The position numbers and the translations under genes are program-made. Below are positions 16,839 through 24,987 of a stretch of 64,000 nt of DNA, piece after piece. The stretch lies in assembly GCF_001907195.1 (NCBI RefSeq), contig NZ_LVWA01000007.1:62001-126000 (forward strand). The letters run 5' to 3'. How positions within the stretch are numbered: the first letter of the stretch is position 1; each line of letters starts with the position of its first letter. Below the pieces are notes generated by a model. The model saw only the letters and a list, made by a program, of their open reading frames with translations, made no database searches and was not told the origin of the DNA. Source of the stretch: Pontibacter flavimaris. GTDB lineage: Bacteria > Bacteroidota > Bacteroidia > Cytophagales > Hymenobacteraceae.

Positions 16839-17405
16839 TCAGCCTACATCGAAGCCGCCCACCTCGCGCACCTCCCCTGCCGCCATTTCAAACGCGCTCA
16901 TGTTGCCGATACGCACCCGCACCAGGCGCAGCGTCGGGAAGCCAACGGCGGCCGTCATTTTGCGCACCTGCCGGAACTTGCCCTCCGTCAGCGTGATGGA
17001 GACCCAGCTGGTGGGGCCATGGCGCTCGTCGCGAATGCGCTTTGCCCGCTCGGGCAGCGCCGGGGCAGTGGCTAGCCTGTATACTTTGCAGGGCCTGGTT
17101 TGGTGCCACTCTTTTTCGGTACGGATCTGGAGCCCCTGGCCCAGTTGCTGCAGCGCCTCCTCGGTTATCAGCCCGTCTACCTGCGCGTAGTACTCCTTCT
17201 CCACCTTACTGCTGCGCACCAGCTCGCTTGTTTTGCCATCGGTGGTCAGGGGCAGCAGCCCTTCGCTGTCCTCATCCAGGCGGCCAATAGCCATCGTGCC
17301 CGCGGGGAAATCGTACAGCTCACCCAGGACTTTTTTCTTGCTGGTTTCGCTGATAAACTGGCTGACATAGCCGTAAGGTTTGAAAAGTATAAAATGGCGG
17401 TGCAT
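16839..17405 (-). CDS. rluE: RluE-like rRNA pseudouridine synthase
   Basis: 188 residues, RsuA family without an S4 domain. The catalytic Asp44 lies in GRLDEDSEGLL. The start (HFILFKPYGYVSQF) and the C-terminal block PTSWVSITLTEGKFRQVRKMTAAVGFPTLRLVRVRIG match RluE, which modifies a uridine in 23S rRNA (U2457 in E. coli), more closely than RsuA or RluB. The frame is open to 17468, but ATG 17405 (MHRHFILF) fits the family. The exact target base is inferred. Confidence 0.88.
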   Translation of the reverse strand: MHRHFILFKPYGYVSQFISETSKKKVLGELYDFPAGTMAIGRLDEDSEGLLPLTTDGKTSELVRSSKVEKEYYAQVDGLITEEALQQLGQGLQIRTEKEWHQTRPCKVYRLATAPALPERAKRIRDERHGPTSWVSITLTEGKFRQVRKMTAAVGFPTLRLVRVRIGNMSAFEMAAGEVREVGGFDVG

Positions 17406-17600
17406 GCGGAAAGTGTTTTTCGGACGCAAAGGTACGGGTATGGAGGTATACTTTCCAGTTGCAACCAAACTTCCGTCGGAGGGGTCATCTCGTAAAATAC
17501 TTTCCGCTATCAGGCTGGTTATTAATTTATTGGTAGGGGGCGAAAGTATATCCGGTATGTAGTATATTGTATGAAGTTTCTCCTGCTGAGCAGTTTATAT

Positions 17601-18290
17601 ATGAAAACACGCGCCCGTTTATACATTGCTTTGCTGCTTTTAAGCTGCTGCCTCGCCTCCTGCGACCCAATCAAGTATGACTACGTGAGCAAGTACTGCC
17701 CGGGCTCCTGCACTACTTTAATAGGGCGGATTACCGACCAAAACGGGGAGCCAGTGGCAGGTGCAGAACTTTGGGTAAGCTGGCACAAACCAAACTACCC
17801 TCTGGGAGGCTCTACCCGTCAGAAAGCAGTTACAAATACGGATATTAACGGCAACTATGCATTGCGTTTCCTGCTGCGTGACCAGGAACTGGTGGAGGGC
17901 TACATCAGCCTGGAATCTGGCGTGTCATTGAATACCTACCTGAGCTGCAGTGGCAACAACCGGTGGTACGGAGGTGAAATTTCGCGCGACACTACCATTG
18001 TCCAGAACTTTACCAAAGCTCCCTCGGCCATGCTCCAGCTAAACACCACCCACATCCCCGACCAGCCACCCCGCTTTCAGGCCACCGTAAAGTATAAACT
18101 CAGCCCCGCTGATCCTGACAGCTGCACGTTTGCCTACGACGGCAGCCCGGGGTACTTTGAGGACGAGGTATATGTGCCGGCCAACATCCCCATCGTAGTA
18201 TACACCCATAAACCAGAGGCCGCGACAACCAGGAAAGAGTTGCTGACACTGCAGCCAGGCGAGGTACGCAGCTATATGTTAGATTTTTAA
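17601..18290 (+). CDS. Lipoprotein with a carboxypeptidase-regulatory-like domain
   Basis: 229 residues. A basic start and hydrophobic core lead to lipobox LASC (Cys21). Next, GRITDQNGEPVAGAELWVS...TNTDINGNYALRF is a transthyretin-like fold seen in Bacteroidota surface proteins. The C-terminal half is beta-rich without known motifs. The first in-frame ATG is at 17571, but 17601 gives the proper signal peptide. It ends four bases before the GNAT gene, so the two and the following outer-membrane protein are probably co-transcribed. Confidence 0.75.
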   Translation: MKTRARLYIALLLLSCCLASCDPIKYDYVSKYCPGSCTTLIGRITDQNGEPVAGAELWVSWHKPNYPLGGSTRQKAVTNTDINGNYALRFLLRDQELVEGYISLESGVSLNTYLSCSGNNRWYGGEISRDTTIVQNFTKAPSAMLQLNTTHIPDQPPRFQATVKYKLSPADPDSCTFAYDGSPGYFEDEVYVPANIPIVVYTHKPEAATTRKELLTLQPGEVRSYMLDF

Positions 18291-18294
18291 GCAG

Positions 18295-18576
18295 ATGAAA
18301 CACGAGATCATACACGAGGAGAAGTACCAGCAGTTTACCGCCAAGCTGGAGCAGGACGAGGAGGCCGAACTGGCTTACGCCAAGCCTGAAGACGGCGTGC
18401 TGGACCTGACCCATACTTATGTGCCCGAAGCTTACCGCGGCACCGGGCTGGCGCAGGAACTCATCAACACAGCCCTGGCTTACGCCCGCCAGCACAATCT
18501 GAAAGTCATCGCCACCTGTCCGGCCGTGAAGAAGCATATCGCCCGGCACCCCGAGCACCAGGACCTGCTGGCTTAA
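18295..18576 (+). CDS. Small GNAT-like N-acetyltransferase (YidJ/GTD type)
   Basis: 93 residues, the minimal GNAT core. It shows YVPEAYRGTGLAQELINTALAYAR (acetyl-CoA pyrophosphate loop RGTG), then VIATCPAVKKHIARHPEHQDLL, the typical ending of this family. The substrate is unknown. It sits between a lipoprotein and an outer-membrane protein, with 4- and 13-base gaps. Confidence 0.9.
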   Translation: MKHEIIHEEKYQQFTAKLEQDEEAELAYAKPEDGVLDLTHTYVPEAYRGTGLAQELINTALAYARQHNLKVIATCPAVKKHIARHPEHQDLLA

Positions 18577-18589
18577 CCTACACTTCCCT

Positions 18590-19264
18590 ATGAAACGATT
18601 TATACTTTATGCGTTCCTGCTGCTACTGGCTTTGCCGGCCCTTGCCCAAACAGAGACAGAGCCCTTGAAACAACACCTGGTGAGCCTGCAGGTGGGCAGC
18701 GCCTTTGTAAGCGGCAAGTTTGGCAAGGCTGCCTTCACGGATGCCTACCCGGCCTTTGCCCGCGACGGGCTGCTGCTTACCGGCAGTTACCGCTACAGCC
18801 TTGGCCCCCATGTGGGCGTCGGCACCTCGGTGAGTTACCGCCACAACCGCTACAACCTGGATGCCTTTGTGGAACCCGACGATGAATTGGTGACGGGCAA
18901 AAGCTCCGAGGCCTGGCGCTCCTGGTTTACGCTGGCCGATGTATACTTTAAAGTGCCCGTGAGGCAGGTGATGGAAGTATACCTAAAAGGCTCGGCAGGT
19001 GCCGCCTTTAACCGCAGCGCCTCCTGGCAAGTGCAAACTACTTATGGCGATATCCGGATGCCCGCCGACAAGGCCACGGCCCCGGCATGGGGTTGGGGCA
19101 GCGGCATTAATTTTATCACCAAACCGTTCCTCATCAGCCTGGAAGGGAAGATGCTTTACACCAAACCAATTCTTGAGGTGCTGAACACGCAGGGCAACTC
19201 CCTCCGCCACCGCCAATCCTTAAATACCTTTAACTTAAACGTGGGTGTGCTGTACGATTTTTAA
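18590..19264 (+). CDS. Outer-membrane beta-barrel protein
   Basis: 224 residues with a signal peptide (RFILYAFLLLLALPALAQ). The mature part has strands of alternating aromatic and small residues (LLTGSYRYSLGPHVGVGTSVSYRHNRYNL) and ends LNVGVLYDF, with the C-terminal Phe of outer-membrane proteins. It is small, so likely an 8-strand barrel. Function unknown. Last gene of a three-gene run. Confidence 0.75.
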   Translation: MKRFILYAFLLLLALPALAQTETEPLKQHLVSLQVGSAFVSGKFGKAAFTDAYPAFARDGLLLTGSYRYSLGPHVGVGTSVSYRHNRYNLDAFVEPDDELVTGKSSEAWRSWFTLADVYFKVPVRQVMEVYLKGSAGAAFNRSASWQVQTTYGDIRMPADKATAPAWGWGSGINFITKPFLISLEGKMLYTKPILEVLNTQGNSLRHRQSLNTFNLNVGVLYDF

Positions 19265-19467
19265 GGTGATGCTTTGGTGAGCAAAAATAATCAGTATATT
19301 TTTTCTGCCTTATCAGGACTCAAAAACCTTGTTTAGACATCATAATGGCAGGTTTTATACTTTCGCAGCCTCTGGTCCCAAAAAAATAGGTGATATTTTA
19401 CAACCCGCTGTAACCTTACTATGGGTGCCCCGTTAAAGAGAATGGCTAAAAGTTGAAAATAGATTAC

Positions 19468-19509
19468 AAAAAAGCCGGAGATTCTTCCCAAAGGATTTCC
19501 GGCTTTTTT
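19468..19509. terminator. Bidirectional terminator
   Basis: AAAAAAGCCGGA (19468-19479) and TCCGGCTTTTTT (19498-19509) form a perfect 12-bp dyad between the convergent barrel and FGGY kinase genes. Confidence 0.88.
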
Positions 19510-19526
19510 GTTTCCACACCTTCCCG

Positions 19527-21050
19527 TTATACTTTGCCCAACTGCTCAAAACTCTCCTTCAGCTTCGGGTACAGCGATTCGAAAATGGCATAGCTCCTGG
19601 CGTAGGTCTCATGGTTTTTCTGGTCAGGCTCAAGCGTTCTGCGCACGCGGATCATACTTTCGGCGGCCTCCAGCGAGGGTAGCAGCCCCAGCGCGTACAT
19701 GCCCATGATAGCGGCCCCAAAGGCAGAGCCCTCCCTTATCTCGGTCAGCTGCACTTTCTTGCCCGTCACGTCGGCCAGCATCTGCACCCACAGTTCCGAA
19801 AAGCAGAAGCCCCCATTGGCGTAAATCGACGATACGGGCCCGACCGTTTGCTCCAGTGCCTGCACCACACTGTTCACGCTGTAGATCACGCCTTCCATCA
19901 CGGCCCTCAGAAAATGCGCCCGTTTGTGGTTGTACCCTGCCCCGATGAAGCAGGCCCGGGCGGAGCCATCCCAGATGGGCGCGCGCTCGCCTAGCAGGTA
20001 AGGCAGGAACAGCAGTCCCTCAGCCCCGGGCTTTATACTTTCAGCCACCTCGTTCAGCAGCTCGTATATATCCTGTTCCTTTAGGTTGGCCTCCAGCGTT
20101 TCGGATGCATAAAACGTATCCCGGAACCAGCGCAGCGCCACGCCCCCGTTGTTCACGGCCCCGCCCAGCACAAAGTGGTCCTTATCCAGGATGTAGCTGA
20201 ATACCCGCTCCTGCAGGTCGGTGGCCGGCTGGTTGGCCATCATGCGCACGGCGCCGCTGGTGCCAATGGTGACCACCGCCTCGCCGGGGCGCACGGCATG
20301 CGAGGCCAGGTTGGCCAGGCAGCCGTCGCTGGCCCCGATCACGAAAGGCGTATCCGGGTTGAGGTGCAGCAGGGCCGCATCGGCAGGCTGCAAGCCCCTG
20401 AACGTATAGGTGGGCGGCACCGGCTCCGGCAGTTGCCCTGGCGCTACGCCTGCCACCTGCAGGGCATCCTCGTGCCAGCCAAACTTAAAGATATGGAACA
20501 GGCCCATGGCCGAGGCAACCGAGTAATCCACCTTGTACTCCCCAAACAGGCGGTGCAGCACAAACTCTTTTATGCCGATGAACTTCGCCGCCTGCCCAAA
20601 CAGTTCCGGCTGCTCCTGCCGCAGCCAGCACAGTTTCACGAGCGGCGACATGGGGTGCACCGGCGTGCCGGTCTGCAGGTAGATCTTGTGCCCAACGGTG
20701 CTGTTTTTGATCTCGTCGGCATACTTGTGGCTGCGGGAGTCGGCCCAGGTATAGCTGTTGCTTAGGAGCTTTCCGCTTGCATCCACCAGCAGCAGGCTGT
20801 GCATGGCGCCGCTAAAGCTCACGCCCGCCACCTCGTGTCCTTGCTCCCCCAACCACTTCGCCACCGCGCTCAAAGTATGCAGCACGGCCTGCAGCACCAG
20901 TTCGGGGTCCTGCTCTGCCTGCCCCGGCTCCCGGCTGATGATCGGGTACTCTTCCGAATGCTGGAACAGCGCCTCTCCGCCCATCCCAAAGGCCACGCTT
21001 TTGGTGCTGGTGGTGCCAATGTCCACGCCAATAACAATGCTTTTTCGCAT
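19527..21050 (-). CDS. gntK: FGGY carbohydrate kinase, probable gluconokinase
   Basis: 507 residues, actin-like ATPase fold. The phosphate-1 loop VIGVDIGTTSTKSVAF begins the protein. GVSFSGAMHSLL and TWADSR precede the segment TGTPVHPMSPLVKLCWL, which is closer to FGGY gluconokinases than to xylulokinases. VVTIGTSGAVR is the phosphate-2 region, and GLLFLPYLLGERAP is the second FGGY signature. It phosphorylates a sugar or sugar acid in the cytoplasm. ATG 21050 starts right before the nucleotide loop; the longer frame to 21089 is unlikely. Xylulose as substrate cannot be excluded. Confidence 0.85.
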   Translation of the reverse strand: MRKSIVIGVDIGTTSTKSVAFGMGGEALFQHSEEYPIISREPGQAEQDPELVLQAVLHTLSAVAKWLGEQGHEVAGVSFSGAMHSLLLVDASGKLLSNSYTWADSRSHKYADEIKNSTVGHKIYLQTGTPVHPMSPLVKLCWLRQEQPELFGQAAKFIGIKEFVLHRLFGEYKVDYSVASAMGLFHIFKFGWHEDALQVAGVAPGQLPEPVPPTYTFRGLQPADAALLHLNPDTPFVIGASDGCLANLASHAVRPGEAVVTIGTSGAVRMMANQPATDLQERVFSYILDKDHFVLGGAVNNGGVALRWFRDTFYASETLEANLKEQDIYELLNEVAESIKPGAEGLLFLPYLLGERAPIWDGSARACFIGAGYNHKRAHFLRAVMEGVIYSVNSVVQALEQTVGPVSSIYANGGFCFSELWVQMLADVTGKKVQLTEIREGSAFGAAIMGMYALGLLPSLEAAESMIRVRRTLEPDQKNHETYARSYAIFESLYPKLKESFEQLGKV

Positions 21051-21808
21051 ACCTCTTAATTTTAGTGTAGCATACGCAGCCACCGGCACAGGTTTATGGT
21101 TCTGCCGGGTATTCGTATAAAATCATACTTGGCCGCTTCCTTTGCGCCCCGGCTTTACGGGTAGCTGCTACAGCCACCCCGATACGTTCCTATTTATACT
21201 TTATACTTTTAATTTCCTACACACGCCCATGCGGCACAGCAGGCGCCGCCTCACCAGACACAGTAAGCTGTGTAACCTCCTTTATACTTTGCATCGTGTG
21301 CCATGGCGCGACAGAAACAGGTTTTACACACTTCTGCCCCAGGTTTCGCTCCTCACCCGCCTAAAGATCCTAGCCAACATTCTGATTTTCAGATTTATAC
21401 TTTGTGCGCGGTACCTGCGTTTACAAGTATGATTCTTAGGTAAAAGGGGAGATCTTAAACTGTTTAATTTCCTCCTGCTGCGCCTGCTCGCTGTATCCTT
21501 CCGCTTTCCGGGGCGGGAGCTGCCTAAGGATAACCTGCCAGGACCTCTCTCTGGCAGCAAGTTGCCGCGCACAGCCACGCCTATGGCCTTTCGGGGCTGT
21601 GGATAAAGTATGGAAATGTAGATAACGTATGGCCGGAATACCTCCACCAAAAGTATAAACAGCTCTTTTTCAAACGCTTTCAGCAAACACACCCGTGAGA
21701 CGCTTCCGCATCCGTGTAAAATTTGTCCACATTCACATTTCATGCATAGTGATTACCTATTTTTGTAAAGAATAAGGCGCTTACACAAACAGGTAACGGA
21801 CAGTAGCG
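21051..21808. other. Long spacer without a supported gene
   Basis: About 760 bases. It is rich in TATACTT (for example three around 21193-21210 and single copies near 21283, 21396 and 21650). A 139-codon minus-strand frame (21324-21743) and a 96-codon plus-strand frame (21142-21432) overlap each other and lack any protein-like pattern. Single DnaA-box-like sequences occur at 21598-21606 (TGTGGATAA) and 21723-21731 (TTGTCCACA), too few to suggest an origin. Confidence 0.5.
21758..21765 (+). promoter_or_regulatory. Candidate -7 box, HTH gene promoter
   Basis: TATTTTTG matches TAnnTTTG exactly, 43 bases before the HTH gene start. Confidence 0.4.
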
Positions 21809-22216
21809 ATGGTGAAGACTAACACACACAGAGGCGAGGTAATACGCGAGGCCATTAAGGCGAGCGGCGTGGCAATAGGCGTGGTGGCCGAAAAAATGAG
21901 CATCAGCCGTAAAACGCTTTACAATAAGTTTAAGGAGTCGAGCATTCCCTACAGCTTTATCCTGAAGCTGGGCGAGGTGATCCACCACGATTTCTCACAG
22001 GACTTCCCACACCTGGGTAAAAGTGTGAAAAAAGAGGCCCCGAAGCCGCAGCCACAAATGAGCACCAGCCTGCTCCTGCCCTTCGACAGCGAGCCCCAGG
22101 AAATCTACAAACCCAATAACCTCCGCGACTGCGAGCAGGAGCTGGTGAACCTGCAGCGCAAGTACATCAACCTGCTGGAGAAATTCAACGAGCTGCTGCT
22201 TAAGACGCAAGCATAG
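21809..22216 (+). CDS. Helix-turn-helix DNA-binding protein
   Basis: 135 residues. The N-terminal ~60 form an XRE/CI-type HTH: REVIREAIKASGVAIGVVAEKMSISRKTLYNKFKESSIPYSFILKLGEVI. After a Pro/Gln-rich linker (residues ~70-100) comes a coiled-coil tail (EQELVNLQRKYINLLEKFNELLL) that could mediate dimerisation. No ligand-binding domain is present. This design is common among small Cytophagales regulators; its targets are unknown. Confidence 0.8.
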   Translation: MVKTNTHRGEVIREAIKASGVAIGVVAEKMSISRKTLYNKFKESSIPYSFILKLGEVIHHDFSQDFPHLGKSVKKEAPKPQPQMSTSLLLPFDSEPQEIYKPNNLRDCEQELVNLQRKYINLLEKFNELLLKTQA

Positions 22217-22268
22217 CCCTGTGTGTAAGCGTAACGGGTTATGCCTGCGCCGATGGGACTCCTCCCCC

Positions 22269-22754
22269 TTAGTATTTGATGACGCCTCCCTGTCGGGCGT
22301 CGTTGTCGATGCTCTCTTCGGTGCCGGCCATAAAGGTGGCCACAGCGGTTTCGTTGGCGTAGAGCGTGAGCACCTCGCCGGAGATGCGGTAGCTATCCAC
22401 GCGGCTGAGTATGTCCAGCAGCTGGTTTTCCTGGTCCATGTCGGGGCAGGCCATGCGGGTGGAGCCGAGGCCGGACAGCGCCAGGTTTTGCCCGTTTAGC
22501 TCATACTTGCCAAAGAACCTGTTGCAGCCCGTAAAGCCATGCACACTGGTTTTGCCCTCCTCAAAACGGATAAAGGCTGTTTGGGTGTTTTGCGGCCGCT
22601 GCACGTCCTGCCCCTCCAGCGAGACCAGCGTCCAGTAGGCATCCAGGATACTGTCTGTTTCGACTGTCTGGTTCGTGTTCTGCACGGTGCAGGAGCCGGC
22701 CAGCAAAAGCAGCAGCCCCAGCACCGGAAGTATGTATGTCAGTCTTTTCATCAT
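22269..22754 (-). CDS. META domain lipoprotein
   Basis: 161 residues. The signal peptide ends in lipobox LAGSC. The META (HslJ-like) domain follows: LDAYWTLVSLEGQDV, the GFTGCNRFFGKYELNGQNLALSGLGSTRMACPDMDQENQLLDILSRVDSYRI core, and a final strand LTLYANETAVATF. META proteins in other bacteria relate to heat-shock or novobiocin tolerance, but the role here is unknown. Single gene, convergent with the HTH gene. Confidence 0.88.
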   Translation of the reverse strand: MMKRLTYILPVLGLLLLLAGSCTVQNTNQTVETDSILDAYWTLVSLEGQDVQRPQNTQTAFIRFEEGKTSVHGFTGCNRFFGKYELNGQNLALSGLGSTRMACPDMDQENQLLDILSRVDSYRISGEVLTLYANETAVATFMAGTEESIDNDARQGGVIKY

Positions 22755-22842
22755 CTGGCAAATTTAAGATAAAAGTATAACCACCCTACCTGGCGGCGAT
22801 GTTTATACTACGCAGCCGCCGCCCTAAAGTATGGCACAGAAA

Positions 22843-22867
22843 AAGCCCGCAGCTAAGCCGCGGGCTT
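22843..22867 (-). terminator. Terminator for the disordered-protein gene
   Basis: AAGCCCGC (22843-22850) pairs with GCGGGCTT (22860-22867). On the minus strand the hairpin is followed by a T-run, just after the stop at 22897. Confidence 0.75.
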
Positions 22868-22896
22868 CCTTATTTATACTTGCCGGCCGTCATACC

Positions 22897-23649
22897 TTAC
22901 CCTCTCGGAGATTCCATGCCGTAGCTGCTGGCGCCGGAGTCCGTGCGGTAATCCGGACCAGAAGTCTCGCCCGGGCGGCGGTAGCGGCTGCTGCGCTGGC
23001 TGTAGTCTATGCGCCCGGGGTCGGTGTTCCTGATCTCGCCACTGTAGTGCAGGTCGCTGTTATCGAAATCGCTGTCGTAGTAATTGCGCTGCTGGCTGCC
23101 GCGGAAGTCGTTATCGGATCGCCGTTCGGGTTGCTCGCCGCGGTCGTAATAGGCATCTATGCCCAGCATGTTGTAGCCATGGTCTGAGCGGCCCCTGTAC
23201 ATCTTCTCGTCGCGGTTAAAGTCTTCGTAGCGGCGGCCCTGGCCACCATACTGGTAGCTGTTGTCCTGGCGGCGGTAGCGGTCGCTGCCGGAGCCGGCGC
23301 TGTAGTTGGTGCCTCGGGCGGCGCCGTAAGTGCCGTAGTTATCCTCGGCGCCCCAGCCTGTGCCCCTATGCCGCTCATAGCCGCCGTTTTGCTCGTTGCG
23401 GCGGTTCCCCATGTAGGGGTTGGGGTCTCCGTAATGGTAATCGCTGCCCCGCCGATCCGTTTCGCCGCGGTAACCGGAGTTAGCGCCCGGGTTAGAGCTG
23501 CGCACGTTGCGGTACTCGGCGTGCTCATCATGCATGCCATAGTAGTTGCCATGGCGATTGCTGTAGCGGTCTCTGTAGTTGTCAAAGCCTTCGTTGCGGT
23601 TGTATCTATTATCGGAGTCTCGCTGATAATTTCTCTCGTTTCTTTCCAT
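22897..23649 (-). CDS. Low-complexity Tyr/Arg/Gly/Asn/Asp-rich protein, predicted disordered
   Basis: 250 residues almost free of aliphatic amino acids, with no signal peptide and no fold. Composition is dominated by Arg, Tyr, Asn, Gly, Asp and Ser in short motifs such as RYNRNEGF, NYRDRYSNRHGN, DRYRRQDNSYQYGGQGRRYED and RNYYDSDF. The only less biased part is around HGYNMLGIDAYYDRGEQ. The alternation of Tyr and Arg on a Gly/Ser/Asn background resembles proteins that form condensates or that protect against drying. It has its own terminator, and the reading frame is long and uninterrupted. Function unknown. Confidence 0.65.
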   Translation of the reverse strand: MERNERNYQRDSDNRYNRNEGFDNYRDRYSNRHGNYYGMHDEHAEYRNVRSSNPGANSGYRGETDRRGSDYHYGDPNPYMGNRRNEQNGGYERHRGTGWGAEDNYGTYGAARGTNYSAGSGSDRYRRQDNSYQYGGQGRRYEDFNRDEKMYRGRSDHGYNMLGIDAYYDRGEQPERRSDNDFRGSQQRNYYDSDFDNSDLHYSGEIRNTDPGRIDYSQRSSRYRRPGETSGPDYRTDSGASSYGMESPRG

Positions 23650-23872
23650 AGTAAAGTCAGTTTAATTTACATGTATACTTCCCTATAAACGCACTGCAGC
23701 GCTATACGTTTCCCTTTGCTGTCCGCAGCGCCCTCCTGGCCGCCCTTTCTCCACACGCTATACTTCCACCACCTGGCGCCGGACGCATCCGTTGCAGCAG
23801 GCCCTGCCGCTTCGGGGCGCCGTTTTCTTTTGCCCGCCGGAACATATGTGCCGGCGCAGGTGTAGTAACAGT

Positions 23873-24919
23873 ATGCTGGCAAACAAACACATCATCAGGC
23901 TTGTAGCGCTGCTCCTCCCCGCCCTGTACCTGGTCTCACCTTTCAACCTACAGGCCCAGAGCAGGCAAACCACCATTGCCTTCGGCTCCTGCAACAACCA
24001 GGACGAACCGCAACCGCTATGGCCGGCCATCCTGGAATCCCGGCCCGACCTGTGGGTATGGCTCGGCGACAACATCTATGGAGACACCCGGAACATGGAC
24101 ACGCTGGCCAGCAAGTATAACCGCCAGAAACAGCACCCGGGCTACCAGGCACTGCTGCAAAATACGGCCATTACCGGCACCTGGGATGACCACGACTACG
24201 GCTTTAACGACGCAGACGGCGAGTATAACCAAAAGGCGCAGAGCCAGCAGCTGTTCCTCGATTTTATGGGCGTTCCCGCCGATGACCCCGTGCGAAACCA
24301 GGAGGGGATTTACCGCAGTTATACGTTGGGGGAGGGTGACCAGAAGGTAAAAATCCTGTTGCTGGATGGCCGTTACCACCGCGACCCGTTCCACGAGCTG
24401 TTTGGCCTGTACCTGCCTAACTTCGGCGGCGATATCCTGGGGGAGGCGCAGTGGCAGTGGCTGGAGCGCGAGCTAACCAACTCCGATGCTCAGATCCACA
24501 TCATAGCCAGCGGCATGCAGATCCTCCCGACCGGCCACGCCTACACCAGTTGGTCGGCTTACCCCAATGCACGCAAGCGCCTGCTGCGGCTCCTCGAAAC
24601 CACGCAACCTGCCAACCCCATCCTGCTCTCCGGCGACCGGCACGTGGGCGAGCTGGCTAATATAAAACTGGAAGGATACAGGCAGCCTGTCTACGAGATT
24701 ACCTCCAGCGGCATGACGCACCACCGGGAGCCCAGCAAGCGCGGCAACCGCCACCGCATCGGTGATCAGGTAGGCGCGCTCAACTTCGGTATACTTCAGA
24801 TCGGTTGGGAAGAGGCAGCCACAAACCTGACCCTGCAGATTCGGGGCGTTCGGAACGAGGTGCTGCTGGAGCAAAAGCTGCAGTTCGACAAAATACCGGT
24901 GCAACTGTCCCGCCACTAG
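23873..24919 (+). CDS. PhoD-like alkaline phosphatase/phosphodiesterase
   Basis: 348 residues with a signal peptide (KHIIRLVALLLPALYLVSPFNLQAQ). Metallophosphatase motifs of the PhoD family appear in order: IAFGSCNNQDEP, WLGDNIYGDT, TGTWDDHDYGFND, and LSGDRHVGE near residue 260. The mature domain lacks the N-terminal Ig-like part of larger PhoD proteins and is closer to the short PhoD-like family. It likely cleaves phosphoesters in the periplasm with Fe/Ca-type metals. The frame is open from 23792, but ATG 23873 begins the signal peptide. Confidence 0.88.
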   Translation: MLANKHIIRLVALLLPALYLVSPFNLQAQSRQTTIAFGSCNNQDEPQPLWPAILESRPDLWVWLGDNIYGDTRNMDTLASKYNRQKQHPGYQALLQNTAITGTWDDHDYGFNDADGEYNQKAQSQQLFLDFMGVPADDPVRNQEGIYRSYTLGEGDQKVKILLLDGRYHRDPFHELFGLYLPNFGGDILGEAQWQWLERELTNSDAQIHIIASGMQILPTGHAYTSWSAYPNARKRLLRLLETTQPANPILLSGDRHVGELANIKLEGYRQPVYEITSSGMTHHREPSKRGNRHRIGDQVGALNFGILQIGWEEAATNLTLQIRGVRNEVLLEQKLQFDKIPVQLSRH

Positions 24920-24932
24920 CCTATCAAACAAA

Positions 24933-24967
24933 AAAAGCGGGCTGCCAACGTATGGCAGCCCGCTTTT
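24933..24967. terminator. Bidirectional terminator
   Basis: A perfect 15-bp inverted repeat (24933-24947 / 24953-24967) with a five-base loop and A/T tails lies between the convergent phosphatase and amidohydrolase genes. Confidence 0.92.
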
Positions 24968-24987
24968 GATTTAGCAGCAAGTATAAA

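Noticed and set aside
21598-21731. DnaA-box-like sequences TGTGGATAA and TTGTCCACA in a long spacer
   Set aside because: Only one perfect and one imperfect box, no cluster, no dnaA/dnaN or unwinding element nearby; not enough for a replication origin.
21324-21743. 139-codon minus-strand frame in the 21-kb spacer
   Set aside because: Arg/Ser-rich, overlaps another frame and crosses AAGTAT runs; no protein-like pattern.
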